From an uncultured Lactobacillus sp. (GTDB taxonomy: Bacteria; Bacillota; Bacilli; Lactobacillales; Lactobacillaceae), in NCBI GenBank assembly GCA_946479925.1, contig CAMLHK010000007.1, positions 1 to 56,059 of the forward strand: a stretch of DNA of 56,059 nucleotides. Direction: 5' to 3'. Made by a program: the position numbers and the translations under genes. Within the stretch, counting starts at the first letter, position 1. Every line of letters begins with the position of its first letter. Under the pieces are notes generated by a model. It searched no databases and was not told the origin of the DNA. It saw only the letters and a list, made by a program, of their open reading frames with translations. Below, one piece after another: positions 18,142-27,574 of the stretch.

Positions 18142-20067
18142 ATGATAATTGCACAAGGACACGATTTAGAAAAACAATTTGGTGCCAACACATTATTTAA
18201 AAATGTCAATTTTTCAATTGACGCAAATGCCAGAATAGGTCTTATTGGACCAAATGGTGTCGGTAAAACGACCTTGCTTAAGATTATGACCGGTGAAGAA
18301 GAAGCCACACATGGTGACTTCACCATCAATAAAAATATAGATGTCGGCTATATTGCCCAAGAAAATGGCTTAAATGAAAGTAAAACAATTTGGGAAGAAA
18401 TGTTGTCTGTTTTTACTTCATTAATTAATATGAGCAAAAAAATCACAAGTTTACAGCAGGATATTGCTGCTAACCCTAAAAGAAGTGATTTGTTAAAACA
18501 GTATGACCAGCTGCAATTCAACTTTGAGCAGCAAGGGGGCTATACCTACCAGGCTGATATCAAAAGTATTTTGAATGGTTTTAACTTTCCTGAAGAAACT
18601 TGGTCCAAAAAGATCGCAAGTCTTTCCGGAGGAGAAAAAACCAGACTTTCATTTGTTAAATTGCTGCTGCGCAAGCCTGCTCTATTGTTACTTGATGAGC
18701 CTACCAACTACCTTGACTTAGACACTTTGGACTGGCTGGAAAGTTATCTTAAAAATTATTCTGGTGCTATTTTAGTTGTCTCTCATGACCAGTATTTCTT
18801 AGATAATTTAGCCACACAGATTTTTGAATTGCAATTTGGCAAATTAACTGTCTTTAAGGGGAATTATTCCGCATACGTTGCTGAACGGCAGCTGCGTGAT
18901 CGCCAGCAAGAAGAAGCGTATGAAAAGCAGCAAGAGCAAATCAAAAAAGACGAAGAATTTATTCAAAAAAATATTGTCAGAGCCAAAACTACTAAACGAG
19001 CACAAAGCCGCCGCAAGCAATTGGAGAAAATGGAAAGAATTACTCCGCCAAAACACAAAAGCAAAGTACGCATTAATTTCCAAAGCGAAAGGCCATCTGG
19101 TAAAGAAGTACTAATTTTACCTGATTTAACAATTGGCTATCCGACAAAAACAATGGTGCACGATATTTCTCTGCAAATAAATAAAGGCGACCGAGTAGCC
19201 GTCATTGGTCAAAATGGTATTGGTAAATCAACTTTACTAAAAACCGTGATGAAGGAGTTAAAGCCAAAAAAAGGTTCAATTAAATATGGTGCATCCCTTG
19301 ATATCGGCTATTATGATCAGGAACTACAAGGACTTGATCCAACTAAAACGGTGATTGACACCGTTTGGGACCGTCATAAAACAATGCCTGAAAAAGATGT
19401 TCGTTCTATTTTAGCCAGTTTCTTGTTTACGGCAAAAGATATTGATAAAACTGTCGGACAATTATCTGGTGGTCAAAAGGCCAGATTAACATTAACGGTT
19501 TTGTCACTAGAACATAACAACTTTCTGCTGATGGATGAACCTACTAACCATTTGGATCTTGAGGCGAAAGAAGTATTAGAAAAAGCTTTGCAGGATTTTG
19601 ACGGTACTTTATTGTTTGTTTCTCACGACCGCTATTTCATCAATCAATTAGCTAATAAGATTGTGGAGATCAAAGATGGTACTGCCCAAGTTTATGAGGG
19701 TGATTATAATTATTATTTAAACGAGAAAACTAAGCAAAATGCCGTTTCCGCCAGTACATCTGCTAATGAAGACACAACTGTCATTGAACCCGAAAAAAAT
19801 AAAAACAAGTTGTCCTATCAAGAACAAAAGCTTCGTGATTCACAAAAACGTAAATTGCAAAGAGAAGTTGAAAATACCGAAAATAAAATTGAAAAGCTGG
19901 AAAAAAAGCAAAAAGATATTCAATCTCAAATGGCTGATCCTGAAATTGCCACTAATTTTGACAAATTAGGTCCCTTGCAAGAACAGCTTAGCGCTGTACA
20001 AAAACATCTGGACGATGCAAATGATGCTTGGGAAAAAGCACTGACTGAACTGGATAGCTTTGACTAA
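18142..20067 (+). CDS. ABC-F family ATPase (YdiF-like)
   Basis: A 641-residue protein with two ABC ATPase domains and no membrane segments, so an ABC-F factor acting on the ribosome, not a transporter. Domain 1: GPNGVGKTT (about 34-42), LSGGEKTR, LLLLDEPTNYLDL. A linker of roughly 80 residues rich in Lys/Gln/Arg follows (the P-site tRNA interaction motif region). Domain 2: GQNGIGKST, LSGGQKARL, LLMDEPTNHLDL. A C-terminal coiled coil (about 575-640) rich in Glu and Lys ends the protein. The architecture fits B. subtilis YdiF. An antibiotic-resistance role cannot be read from the sequence. It is one of few plus-strand genes; the preceding 279 bp carry its promoter and that of divergent rex. Confidence 0.88.
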   Translation: MIIAQGHDLEKQFGANTLFKNVNFSIDANARIGLIGPNGVGKTTLLKIMTGEEEATHGDFTINKNIDVGYIAQENGLNESKTIWEEMLSVFTSLINMSKKITSLQQDIAANPKRSDLLKQYDQLQFNFEQQGGYTYQADIKSILNGFNFPEETWSKKIASLSGGEKTRLSFVKLLLRKPALLLLDEPTNYLDLDTLDWLESYLKNYSGAILVVSHDQYFLDNLATQIFELQFGKLTVFKGNYSAYVAERQLRDRQQEEAYEKQQEQIKKDEEFIQKNIVRAKTTKRAQSRRKQLEKMERITPPKHKSKVRINFQSERPSGKEVLILPDLTIGYPTKTMVHDISLQINKGDRVAVIGQNGIGKSTLLKTVMKELKPKKGSIKYGASLDIGYYDQELQGLDPTKTVIDTVWDRHKTMPEKDVRSILASFLFTAKDIDKTVGQLSGGQKARLTLTVLSLEHNNFLLMDEPTNHLDLEAKEVLEKALQDFDGTLLFVSHDRYFINQLANKIVEIKDGTAQVYEGDYNYYLNEKTKQNAVSASTSANEDTTVIEPEKNKNKLSYQEQKLRDSQKRKLQREVENTENKIEKLEKKQKDIQSQMADPEIATNFDKLGPLQEQLSAVQKHLDDANDAWEKALTELDSFD

Positions 20068-20337
20068 AACAATATATCATGTAAGCACAACAAAAATAGG
20101 AACAAATCAGCCTTTTTATCTGCTGTTTTTATATTTTAACTTGCTGTAAATTACCTCGCCAACTATTAATAAATTTTTTGTTAGCAAAATTTGATGAATT
20201 TAGTGCTGCTTTTAAAATTGTAGTTGTTTAAACTAAAAGAGATAATTTTGCTGGCTTTATAAGAAATGAATTGGGAGATACGCATGGGAAAATTACTTAT
20301 TGCTCTTCAATTATTAATTAATAAAGGAGGAATAAAA
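20068..20337 (+). other. Intergenic stretch between ABC-F gene and GNAT pseudogene
   Basis: AT-rich, without a credible gene. A weak CAGC/GCTG hairpin with a T-run near 20100-20140 may terminate the ABC-F transcript. AAAGGAGG at 20323-20330 is the ribosome binding site of the following broken gene. Nothing else stands out. Confidence 0.4.
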
Positions 20338-20762
20338 ATGAAATATATAGCTGACTAAAATATTGCTTTAGACCAACTCATCAATTTATACACCAGCTTC
20401 GGTTGGAGTTCTTATACACAAAATTCTCGGACAACTACAAAAGGCAGTGGCAAATTCGCTTTTTGCTATTAGTGCTTATAATCATAACCAATTAGTTGGA
20501 TTAATCTGAGTAGTTGGTAATGGTCTGACCTTCATTTATATCCAAGAGTTACTGGTTAATCTGCTTATCAAAGTCGGGAAATTGGTACGAAATTAATGAA
20601 TAGCGTATTACAGAAATATAATTCTGTCGGACAGAAAGTTTTGTTGACCGAAAATACTGGTAAAACGCACATGTTTTATGAAAATGGTAATTCTAAGCCG
20701 TGTGATAAATACGATTTGATTGCTTTTTACAAAGATTCTGAGAAAAAACTATTTCAAGAACA
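20338..20762 (+). pseudogene. GNAT-family N-acetyltransferase pseudogene
   Basis: Begins with a strong AAAGGAGG and ATG (20338), but codon 7 is TAA (20356-20358). Reading across frames recovers a typical GNAT. One frame gives AISAYNHNQLVGLI, then TGA (20507-20509) and VVGNGLTFIYIQELLVN. A second frame gives AYQSREIGTKLMNSVLQKY, the acetyl-CoA loop, and then VLLTENTGKTHMFYENGN. There are at least two nonsense codons and two frameshifts (near 20450-20465 and near 20557). The C-terminal open stretch has lost its stop and runs into the terminator. The decay looks real because several lesions coexist with well-kept codons. Confidence 0.85.
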
Positions 20763-20764
20763 AC

Positions 20765-20793
20765 AAAAAGGCGTTGAGTTCAACGCCTTTTTT
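20765..20793. terminator. Bidirectional terminator between GNAT pseudogene and tsaD
   Basis: Hairpin AAAAAGGCGTTGA/TCAACGCCTTTTTT with a very small loop. A T-run follows on the plus strand and TTTTTGTTG on the minus strand. It can end both the pseudogene transcript and the tsaB-rimI-tsaD transcript. Confidence 0.85.
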
Positions 20794-20829
20794 CGTATGG
20801 ATTTTGTCTTGATCCTGATATTATTTATT

Positions 20830-21879
20830 TTATTGCAGCATCTCTGACGCGTAAGGTAGTTCTAAGGATGCATCAGCATCTAAAGTTAGATCAGCAAATT
20901 TTCCTTCTTGATACAAATTGTAGGCCGCTGCACCAATCATCGCAGCATTGTCACCGCAAAGCTTTAAATCAGGCAAAATGACTTTGGGCTGAATATTTTG
21001 CGGTAAACTTGCTATTTCACTATTCATTCTGTCCCGTAAACCATGGTTAGCGGCTACACCACCCCCCATGATGAAAGTCTGCGGCTGATACTGCTTAATT
21101 GCCCTAATTGTTTTAGTTGCTAAAACATCAATTACCGCGGCTTGAAAACTGGCCGCTAAGTCATATTTATTTAGTTTTTGGTTAATTTGTTCAGCGTGAT
21201 GACAAGTATTAATGAATGCACTTTTTAGCCCTGAAAAAGAAAAGTCGTAATCATCTTCTTTAATCATTGCCCGGGGAAAATTAAAGGTATCCTGCCCCTG
21301 GTGAGCCCATTCATCTATTGTTTTACCAGCTGGATAATTAACCCCTAAAACTCGGCCAATCTTATCATAAGCTTCTCCTGCCGCGTCATCCCTAGTATCA
21401 CCAACTATTTCAAAATGAGTCGGGTCTTTAAGTAAAACTATTTCAGTGTGACCACCAGAAACTTGTAATGCAAGAGCCGGGTAAGTAATCTCTTCTTTTA
21501 ATTGTGCTGCCATAATGTGACCCATAATATGATCAACACCAATTAGGGGGATGCCTGTAGCCATTGAAGCAGCTTTAGCTGCACTAACACCAATTAACAG
21601 GGCTCCGACTAATCCAGGTCCATAAGTTACGGCAATAGCATCGATATCATTCCAGGTTACTTTTGCTTCACTTAAAGCTTCCTTGGTAATTTGCGTAATC
21701 ACTTCAATGTGGTGGCGACTGGCTACTTCGGGAACAACACCGCCAAAACGCTGGTGACTTTTAATTTGTGTTGCCACTATCAGGCTTTCAACTTCTCTGC
21801 CATTTTTAACAACAGAAGCCGAAGTTTCATCACAAGAACTTTCAAAAGCTAAAATCCGGATGTCTTTTTTATTTACCAA
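20830..21879 (-). CDS. tsaD: tRNA N6-threonylcarbamoyladenosine transferase TsaD
   Basis: Transfers the threonylcarbamoyl group to A37 of ANN-decoding tRNAs, together with TsaB and TsaE. It starts with [16 protein letters not shown] and has the metal-binding HxxxH ([10 protein letters not shown]), the ASKH-fold glycine loops (SGGHTEIVL and [11 protein letters not shown]) and a C-terminal DNAAMIG. The open frame runs 34 codons further upstream over rimI. The TTG at 21879, 6-7 nt after AAAGGAA and immediately before the conserved domain, is the better start (349 residues, normal). Last gene of tsaB-rimI-tsaD. Confidence 0.93.
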   Translation of the reverse strand: MVNKKDIRILAFESSCDETSASVVKNGREVESLIVATQIKSHQRFGGVVPEVASRHHIEVITQITKEALSEAKVTWNDIDAIAVTYGPGLVGALLIGVSAAKAASMATGIPLIGVDHIMGHIMAAQLKEEITYPALALQVSGGHTEIVLLKDPTHFEIVGDTRDDAAGEAYDKIGRVLGVNYPAGKTIDEWAHQGQDTFNFPRAMIKEDDYDFSFSGLKSAFINTCHHAEQINQKLNKYDLAASFQAAVIDVLATKTIRAIKQYQPQTFIMGGGVAANHGLRDRMNSEIASLPQNIQPKVILPDLKLCGDNAAMIGAAAYNLYQEGKFADLTLDADASLELPYASEMLQ

Positions 21880-21895
21880 TTTAATTTCCTTTCTT

Positions 21896-22447
21896 TTAGT
21901 CACTTGCCAATTTAAGCACCATGTTAAACGCGTTTTGCTGGGAGTCCTGATAATAATTGGGCCAGACGAAAGTTGTAACAAAACCTAATTTTTGATATAA
22001 CTTTTGGGCATTCAAATTATCCTCTCTTACTTCCAGGCTAACTTCCTCACAACTTTTTCCTTGGGCAACTTCAATTACTTTTCTAATTAAATAAGTACCT
22101 ATACCTCTTTTTTGCCAAGCTGAATCAACCATTAAATTGGTAATGTGCGCCTTCCTATTATCAATGCGGACACCAATTAGCCCAACCACTAATTGCGACT
22201 GCAATACAAGTATATAAAGTGAATTCTTTTTGCCCAATTCAGTTTGAAAAATTGCTCCGCTCCAAGGCTCTTCTCCTTGATATAGGCTTTGTTCAAGTAA
22301 CAATATCGCAGAGATGTCCTCATACTGCGCTTGTCTAATATTCAGGATAGAGTGATTGATAATAAATTTTTCAGGAATAAAGTCAACAAACTTTTTCTTT
22401 GGCGCTACAAACAAAAAAGGCCAGAAATACTTAAACTTCTTCCACAT
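21896..22447 (-). CDS. rimI: RimI-type N-terminal protein acetyltransferase
   Basis: A 183-residue GNAT protein, likely ribosomal-protein-alanine N-acetyltransferase. Core features: [18 protein letters not shown], the acetyl-CoA loop [10 protein letters not shown] and [18 protein letters not shown] near the end. About 35 residues precede the domain. The ATG at 22447 overlaps the tsaB end by 17 bp; the longer open frame upstream is only tsaB sequence in another frame. The ribosome binding site is weak, suggesting coupling to tsaB. The tsaB-rimI-tsaD order is the standard Gram-positive arrangement. Confidence 0.88.
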   Translation of the reverse strand: MWKKFKYFWPFLFVAPKKKFVDFIPEKFIINHSILNIRQAQYEDISAILLLEQSLYQGEEPWSGAIFQTELGKKNSLYILVLQSQLVVGLIGVRIDNRKAHITNLMVDSAWQKRGIGTYLIRKVIEVAQGKSCEEVSLEVREDNLNAQKLYQKLGFVTTFVWPNYYQDSQQNAFNMVLKLASD

Positions 22448-23177
22448 AGTTACTATCAGGTTTATATGCTTCTCCGGTCTTTTTATGCCAATCAATTTCA
22501 GCTTGTGTGCGCCGTAAATAGTTTGGCAACAACTGGTCAGGATCATCGGGTTGAGCATCCACAGCCAGCTTACCTATTAAACCAGCATGAACAATGTTTT
22601 GTTTTTCTGTCCCAAAAATAAAGGGAATATTTATCTTTTTGATGGCCTCTTTTTGTTTTTCAAAGCCAGAACCAACATAAATAACATTTTCCAGATTGTT
22701 ATTTGCACAATATTCTGCTACTGCGCTTAAAAGTGTGTCAATATGATAGTGCCCATCAGGTATTACACATTCAGGACCCCAATCATCTTGCTTATTGACA
22801 TAAGCACCCGCAAAATAATTGTCATTACGAGCATCAATTCCAGCCACTATTAAAGTGCCTTCTTCTGCACAACTTGCAGCCAGTGCTTGTAAAGTAGATA
22901 TGCCTACTACCTCTTTATGTAAAATGCTGGCAAACATTTTTACTGTCGTAACACCAATCCGTAAACCAGTGTATGAACCTGGTCCAATTGCAACGGCAAA
23001 ACGGTCGATTTCTGCCAATCTTAAATTATTTTCTTTTAAAATTTCGGCAATTAATGGATCCAAATGCGCGCTGTGATTGCGCTGGTCAAATTCATTCTTT
23101 TCCTTAATTATTTTAGCATCGTCATTTAAAGCCACACTTAAATTATTTGTCGCGGTCGACATACTCAAAATTTTCAT
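22431..23177 (-). CDS. tsaB: tRNA threonylcarbamoyladenosine biosynthesis protein TsaB
   Basis: A 248-residue ASKH-fold partner of TsaD in t6A synthesis. Recognisable are MKILSMSTATNNLSVAL, the RNHSAHLDPLI stretch and AIGPGSYTGLRIGVTTVKMFA. It lacks the metal-binding His pair of TsaD, as expected for TsaB. First gene of the unit; its 3' end overlaps rimI. TsaE and TsaC are not in this window. Confidence 0.93.
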   Translation of the reverse strand: MKILSMSTATNNLSVALNDDAKIIKEKNEFDQRNHSAHLDPLIAEILKENNLRLAEIDRFAVAIGPGSYTGLRIGVTTVKMFASILHKEVVGISTLQALAASCAEEGTLIVAGIDARNDNYFAGAYVNKQDDWGPECVIPDGHYHIDTLLSAVAEYCANNNLENVIYVGSGFEKQKEAIKKINIPFIFGTEKQNIVHAGLIGKLAVDAQPDDPDQLLPNYLRRTQAEIDWHKKTGEAYKPDSNYVEEV

Positions 23178-23205
23178 TCTAAAATATTTTTACTCTTTTC
23201 GAAAA

Positions 23206-23724
23206 TTACCTGTTAATCCTAACTCTTGAAATTGCGTTTAAAACAAAATAACTAACAACCATTTCCACCCAAGGAGTAATGGCTTCCTTTGGAATTCGCT
23301 GAATAAGCGCGACAGAGTAGTCCATACCATATAAAAGATGAACCCAAAGTGTATTTAAGCCGATATTAACAACAACTGTCACTAATAAAGTTGCCAAAAT
23401 AATCCGCCAAATTTTGACTGGTTTTTGATAAAAAACTAAGCCATAAATAAACGGACCAATCATTGCACTGAGGGTAAAGCCGATAAAAAAGCCACCCTGA
23501 TTACCAAATAGAGCCGATGAAACCAAATCACTGATTCCACCGCCAACGCTGCCCCATATAGGTCCAAATAAGTATCCCAGCATCACGCTTCCGATGAAAC
23601 CCAAACTTACATGAACAACAGCTGATCCAACTGTGAAACGACTAAGAATAATCTTCATTGCGACAATAATTCCTAAGAGTACAAGATCACGCAATTCGAC
23701 CTTGAATAGTTCTTTAATAGTCAT
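23206..23724 (-). CDS. folT: Folate-family ECF transporter S component
   Basis: A 172-residue membrane protein with about six helices, the substrate-binding subunit that plugs into the shared ECF module for vitamin uptake. FGPIWGSVGGGISDLVSSALFGNQGGFFIGFTLSAMIGPFIYG is characteristic of the FolT/folate group of S components, with key GxxxD and PGG-like glycines. A GTG 3 codons earlier exists but has no spacing for a ribosome binding site; ATG 23724 has GAAAG at 8 nt. It has its own promoter and a palindrome in the leader. Specificity for folate rests on family likeness. Confidence 0.82.
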   Translation of the reverse strand: MTIKELFKVELRDLVLLGIIVAMKIILSRFTVGSAVVHVSLGFIGSVMLGYLFGPIWGSVGGGISDLVSSALFGNQGGFFIGFTLSAMIGPFIYGLVFYQKPVKIWRIILATLLVTVVVNIGLNTLWVHLLYGMDYSVALIQRIPKEAITPWVEMVVSYFVLNAISRVRINR

Positions 23725-23751
23725 TTGCAGCACTTTCTTTCTTTAATTAAA

Positions 23752-23767
23752 TTGTGTTAGAACACAA
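23752..23767. promoter_or_regulatory. Palindrome at the folT transcription start
   Basis: Perfect inverted repeat TTGTGTT-AG-AACACAA. It lies directly downstream of the -10 of the folT promoter, where a repressor would block initiation. It does not have the N8 spacing of Rex or CRP boxes and I cannot name a regulator. Confidence 0.5.
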
Positions 23768-23778
23768 AAAATAATTAT

Positions 23779-23807
23779 ATTATATTTTGCGCCAAGTTAG
23801 TTCACAA
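23779..23807 (-). promoter_or_regulatory. folT promoter inside the end of the thioesterase gene
   Basis: Minus-strand -35 TTGTGA (23802-23807), 17-bp spacer, perfect -10 TATAAT (23779-23784). The -35 lies within the last codons of the upstream gene. Confidence 0.65.
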
Positions 23808-24517
23808 ACAGCTTTATCATTTTTATCATCGTCTGCAATCGCATGAAATGATTTTATAATGTCTCCGTCTTCAATTACACTTACACATGCATATGGTGTT
23901 TGGGCATAACGGACTTCAAGGTTAAATTTAATATCAATAGTCTTGACAATATGATTTTTTAAAAAATCGCGGTCAAGCGTATCAAGAAACCAATTAAAAT
24001 AGTGACCATTAGTCATGTGATGGTTGGTATCCAAATCATCATAGCGTACGCGATACTGCCGTTTTTTCTCGTAATTTTCCTGGACCCGCAGTCTTGGAAA
24101 ACGAGGCAGCTTTTTCAAGAGGGGTATTCCCAATTCAGCCATCATTTCTTTATCAGTTGATACTAATTTGCGGGTCTTTAAATCAAATAAAACCCATTCA
24201 CTTTTTACTGTTATCAACTCATTTCCAGTCTGATCGGTAAATACATAATTTCTATATTCCAAAAAACGGTTATAGCCAAATGGCTCAGTTGTAAGTATAA
24301 TTTCTTCATTTGGATGGGGCAGGCGGGCAATTTCCATATGATATTGCGTCACGACCCAACCTAATCCCCTTTTGGTCAAAGCGTTAGTACTACCATTACC
24401 TGAATCTAATTGATGCTCCGAAACACTCATCATCAAATCAATCATCGCAGGTAATTTTAAATTTTTATTTTCATCACATTCATAATAATTTACAATATGT
24501 TTTTCACTGTACTTCAT
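23780..24517 (-). CDS. Acyl-ACP thioesterase (FatA-like)
   Basis: A 245-residue double-hotdog thioesterase that releases fatty acids from acyl carrier protein. The N-terminal hotdog contains YYECDENKNLKLPAMIDLMM and GLGWVVTQYHMEI. The second holds YDDLDTNHHMTNGHYFNWFLD, with the conserved Asp-x-Asn-x-His catalytic region. Length and order match bacterial acyl-ACP thioesterases of lactobacilli. The start is well placed after TAGGTG. It precedes folT and follows rsmI with 8 bp between. Confidence 0.88.
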   Translation of the reverse strand: MKYSEKHIVNYYECDENKNLKLPAMIDLMMSVSEHQLDSGNGSTNALTKRGLGWVVTQYHMEIARLPHPNEEIILTTEPFGYNRFLEYRNYVFTDQTGNELITVKSEWVLFDLKTRKLVSTDKEMMAELGIPLLKKLPRFPRLRVQENYEKKRQYRVRYDDLDTNHHMTNGHYFNWFLDTLDRDFLKNHIVKTIDIKFNLEVRYAQTPYACVSVIEDGDIIKSFHAIADDDKNDKAVCELTWRKI

Positions 24518-24525
24518 AATTTCAC

Positions 24526-25380
24526 CTACTTTTGATGATAACGTTCATATAACTCATTTTTTGAAACGTGATTTTCCTGAGCAATCTCCTTAATTGCCAT
24601 TTTTTTGCTTTTTCCTTTAGCAACCAACTGCTCTACTAACGCAATTAGTGCAGTCCAAGATAATTTTTCAGCTTGCTTGGTATTTGGTGAAACCAAAATC
24701 ACAAATTCACCTCTTGGCGCATTTTGCTCAAAATAAGTAGTTACTTCACTGATTGTACCACGAACAAACTCCTCGTGAATCTTAGTCAGTTCTCTGGCGA
24801 CAACAATTTGCCGCTCAGAATCTAGAATTTCAGACAAATTATTAAGAGTTTTAACCAACCTATGTGGTGCTTCATAAAAAACAGAAGTTGCGCGTGCTTT
24901 ATTCATTTGTTCAAAAAAGGACTTTTGCTCACTCTTTTTCCGCGGTAAAAAGCCATAATAAGTAAATGGCTGAGCATCAAAGCCAGAGGCAATCAAGGCA
25001 GTAGTAAAGGCGGAAGCACCTGGTAAAGGGACAACTGGAATATTATTTTTGATACACTCTTGCACCAAGATATATCCTGGATCAGAAATGACGGGCATTC
25101 CAGCGTCACTAATTTCTGCGATAACTGCACCCTTCGTCATTAATTTAATCAATTCGGGCGCTCTTTCCTTTGAATTATACTTATGAAAGGAAAGCATATG
25201 ATTATGGACCCCAATTTTTTCAAGTAGGATGCCACTTGTTCTGGTATCTTCAGCTGCGATATAATCAGCTTCCTGTAAAACTTTTTTTGCTCTAATCGTA
25301 ATGTCTTCCAAATTACCAATCGGAGTTGGCACTAGATAAAGCTTACCATTTTCTTGGGCATAACTACTTTGCCTCTGCAT
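24526..25380 (-). CDS. rsmI: 16S rRNA (cytidine1402-2'-O)-methyltransferase RsmI
   Basis: A 284-residue SAM-dependent methyltransferase acting on C1402 of 16S rRNA in the decoding centre. Tetrapyrrole-methylase fold with LYLVPTPIGNLEDITIRA near the start, AAEDTRTSG, the ISDAGMPVISDPGY motif and EAPHRL. The extra C-terminal helix-turn-helix (KKMAIKEIAQENHVSKNELYERY) is typical of RsmI. AAAGGA lies upstream of ATG 25380. It follows yabA by 12 bp, the conserved Gram-positive order. Confidence 0.94.
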   Translation of the reverse strand: MQRQSSYAQENGKLYLVPTPIGNLEDITIRAKKVLQEADYIAAEDTRTSGILLEKIGVHNHMLSFHKYNSKERAPELIKLMTKGAVIAEISDAGMPVISDPGYILVQECIKNNIPVVPLPGASAFTTALIASGFDAQPFTYYGFLPRKKSEQKSFFEQMNKARATSVFYEAPHRLVKTLNNLSEILDSERQIVVARELTKIHEEFVRGTISEVTTYFEQNAPRGEFVILVSPNTKQAEKLSWTALIALVEQLVAKGKSKKMAIKEIAQENHVSKNELYERYHQK

Positions 25381-25392
25381 TTGATCAGTCCT

Positions 25393-25737
25393 TTAATGTT
25401 TCTTCTTTTTTTCACCGAAATTATCAAGAATATCCAGGCAAAACATGCAGTCTGTATTAGGATCACGGTGAGAGCCATAGTACATATTGCAAATATGATA
25501 ACCTGAGCTGTAAATTTGCCGCAAAGATTCAAGGCCACTTTGAGTTTTTACGGTACTATTGTGGGCATTATTCATTTTGTCCATTTTTTCGCGCAGCAAT
25601 TGATTCTCTACTTTTAATTCAGTATTTTCTTTTAAAGTCTCTAAAATACTATTCTCTAAACTTTCGATTGTTTTGGTCATGCTGACCATCGAATCGTGAA
25701 GCTGCTCCAACTTTGAATATGAATCCACCACGAACAC
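25393..25737 (-). CDS. yabA: Replication initiation control protein YabA
   Basis: A 114-residue regulator that binds DnaA and the beta clamp to limit over-initiation. The N-terminal half is a leucine-zipper coiled coil (about residues 5-60) giving the tetramer. The C-terminal zinc-binding domain shows Cys-x6-His and CMFCLDIL. The likely start is GTG 25737, directly after the holB stop; two in-frame GTG codons follow within three codons, so the exact start is uncertain. Sits in tmk-darA-holB-yabA-rsmI. Confidence 0.92.
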   Translation of the reverse strand: MFVVDSYSKLEQLHDSMVSMTKTIESLENSILETLKENTELKVENQLLREKMDKMNNAHNSTVKTQSGLESLRQIYSSGYHICNMYYGSHRDPNTDCMFCLDILDNFGEKKKKH

Positions 25738-26598
25738 CTACCGTTTCCACTGCAAAGCAAGAAAATCAAGTAAATTACGAAAACTAACATTGCTGTACTG
25801 CATCTTATCAACTTCAAGCAAATACTTTAGCATTCTTGCTCCATCATCTTGATGATTATTTTCTAATTCCTCTTGTGCCCATTTCTTAAGTAAAAAGAGA
25901 ATATAATTTTGTTCACTTTTACTTCTCGCTATTTCTGCCAACTGGTGCGCACTGACAAGTGCTAATGAATTGTGCTCAATCATTTCTTGATAAAAATATT
26001 TAGTATCTTTATCTAATTTAGCCGTATCTTCCAGCTCGCTAACTTCACTGGGACTGAAGCCATTTGCTAATAATTCCGCACTTTTACCATTCTCTTTGTC
26101 ATTATTCGCAAAATTAATAATCTGAGTACGTGACCGAATTGTTGGCAAAATTTGATCAGTATTATTGGTGATTAAAATTGTAACGACAGGTGCAATAGGC
26201 TCTTCTAGTAAATTAAGCAAAGCATTAGCTGCAGGCAAAGTTAACTTTTGTGCTTCATTAATAAAAAAGAAACGGTCACTGCTTTGAACCGGACTTTTAG
26301 CCAATTCTTCTTTTAAAATGCGCACTTGATCGATGCCCAAAGTTTGCTTGCCTTCGGGCTTTACCAGCAAAACATCCGGGTGATTGCCTGAAATAATCTG
26401 CCGGCAGTTCTGACAAGTACCATCTGGTTTTTTACTACCACTACAATTAAAAAGACAGGCTAACCAATAGGCTGTATTTAAAGCCTGAATTTCATTAGCA
26501 TCAACGAATAAGTAACTGTGAGCCAGTTTATTTTGTTCAAATGCCTGACGCAAAAGTTCAGTTTGCTTCTGGCCCGCTTCCTTAATATTGACAGACAT
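25738..26598 (-). CDS. holB: DNA polymerase III delta' subunit
   Basis: A 286-residue clamp-loader subunit. The N-terminal AAA+-like domain has HSYLFVDANEIQAL and a zinc ribbon (C-x3-C...C-x2-C around CLFNC...CQNC). Walker A is not intact, as expected for delta'. SPVQSSDRFFFINEAQKLT and the SRT motif near TIRSRTQII are present. The start ATG overlaps the darA stop (TAATG). The gene pairs with dnaX elsewhere in the window. Confidence 0.92.
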   Translation of the reverse strand: MSVNIKEAGQKQTELLRQAFEQNKLAHSYLFVDANEIQALNTAYWLACLFNCSGSKKPDGTCQNCRQIISGNHPDVLLVKPEGKQTLGIDQVRILKEELAKSPVQSSDRFFFINEAQKLTLPAANALLNLLEEPIAPVVTILITNNTDQILPTIRSRTQIINFANNDKENGKSAELLANGFSPSEVSELEDTAKLDKDTKYFYQEMIEHNSLALVSAHQLAEIARSKSEQNYILFLLKKWAQEELENNHQDDGARMLKYLLEVDKMQYSNVSFRNLLDFLALQWKR

Positions 26599-26921
26599 TA
26601 GAATTGCTTAAATTCTTCAACAGGCAAGACAAAGCAAGTAGCCCCACCAACTGTAATTTTTATCGGTTGACTACTAATATCAAAGCCTGTCATTACCATA
26701 TTCGGATTCATATATTCTTCACGTGATTTGGATTCATCCTTGATAATACGCAAAACTTGTTTAACATGCTTATCATCTATACCGATAAGAAAGGTCGTAT
26801 TACCTTCACTAAGAAATCCACCTGTTGTAGCAAGTTTAGTTGCGCGAATACTCTCTTTAACAAAGGTACGCTGCAAACGGTTAGCATCTTCTTTTTGAAC
26901 AATTGCAACTATTAATTTCAT
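26598..26921 (-). CDS. darA: Cyclic di-AMP receptor DarA (PII-like, PstA)
   Basis: A 107-residue PII-like protein that binds c-di-AMP. It begins MKLIVAIVQKEDANRLQ and has the glycine/threonine ligand loop ATTGGFLSEGNTTFLIGI, a B-loop shorter than PII, and a C-terminal TVGGATCFVLPVEEF. The gene order tmk-darA-holB is standard in Firmicutes. The downstream partner of DarA remains unclear in the family as a whole. Confidence 0.93.
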   Translation of the reverse strand: MKLIVAIVQKEDANRLQRTFVKESIRATKLATTGGFLSEGNTTFLIGIDDKHVKQVLRIIKDESKSREEYMNPNMVMTGFDISSQPIKITVGGATCFVLPVEEFKQF

Positions 26922-26926
26922 CTTAA

Positions 26927-27574
26927 TCAGTCCTTTAACAAATCTGCTGGTAATCGGTTTGCAATTATTTTAACACAATCCTCTACAACCAAATTGAGTG
27001 GTTTATTTGCATTAACTACCACTATTCTTTTAGGATAAGCTTGATTTACTTCTTGATAGCCCCGGTAAACTTTTTGATGAAAAATTAATTTTTCCTGTTC
27101 CAAACGGTCTTCTTGACCAGCTCGTTCTTGGGCAATCCTGTCTAAGCCAACTTGCGGTTTAACGTCGAGAAAAATAGTGAGATCGGGTTCAATTTTACTG
27201 GTGGCAAAATCATTAATCTGTTTCACAGCGGCAATACCCAAATCTCGTCCTGCTCCTTGATAAGCAAGTGAACTATCAACAAATCGATCAGAGAAAACTA
27301 CCTTACCAGCTTTAAGAGCCGGTATCACAGTTTCAAACATGTGTTGGCTGCGAGAAGCTGCATAAAGCAATGCTTCAGTTTTAGCGGACATTTCTTCATT
27401 CACAGGATCCAAAATTAATTGCCGGATTTTTTCTGCAATTTTTGAGCCTCCAGGTTCCCTAGTTACTAGATATTGTGTCTTAAGTCTAGGACCTATTTGA
27501 GCTACAACTTGCTTTAAAACTGTACTTTTTCCTGACCCATCTGGTCCTTCGAAACTGATAAAATAACTTTTCAT
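26927..27574 (-). CDS. tmk: Thymidylate kinase
   Basis: Phosphorylates dTMP to dTDP. P-loop GPDGSGKST near residue 10, the DR(F/Y) motif [13 protein letters not shown], and the LID region [16 protein letters not shown] are seen. GGAGAG lies just upstream of ATG 27574; an upstream in-frame ATG 4 codons earlier has no ribosome binding site, so 27574 is used (215 residues). First gene of a five-gene run to rsmI. Confidence 0.93.
   Translation of the reverse strand: MKSYFISFEGPDGSGKSTVLKQVVAQIGPRLKTQYLVTREPGGSKIAEKIRQLILDPVNEEMSAKTEALLYAASRSQHMFETVIPALKAGKVVFSDRFVDSSLAYQGAGRDLGIAAVKQINDFATSKIEPDLTIFLDVKPQVGLDRIAQERAGQEDRLEQEKLIFHQKVYRGYQEVNQAYPKRIVVVNANKPLNLVVEDCVKIIANRLPADLLKD

Noticed and set aside
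21880..21981. N-terminal extension of tsaD
   Set aside because: It overlaps rimI in another frame; AAAGGAA and TTG at 21879 mark the start.
22448..22558. N-terminal extension of rimI
   Set aside because: It is tsaB sequence in another frame.
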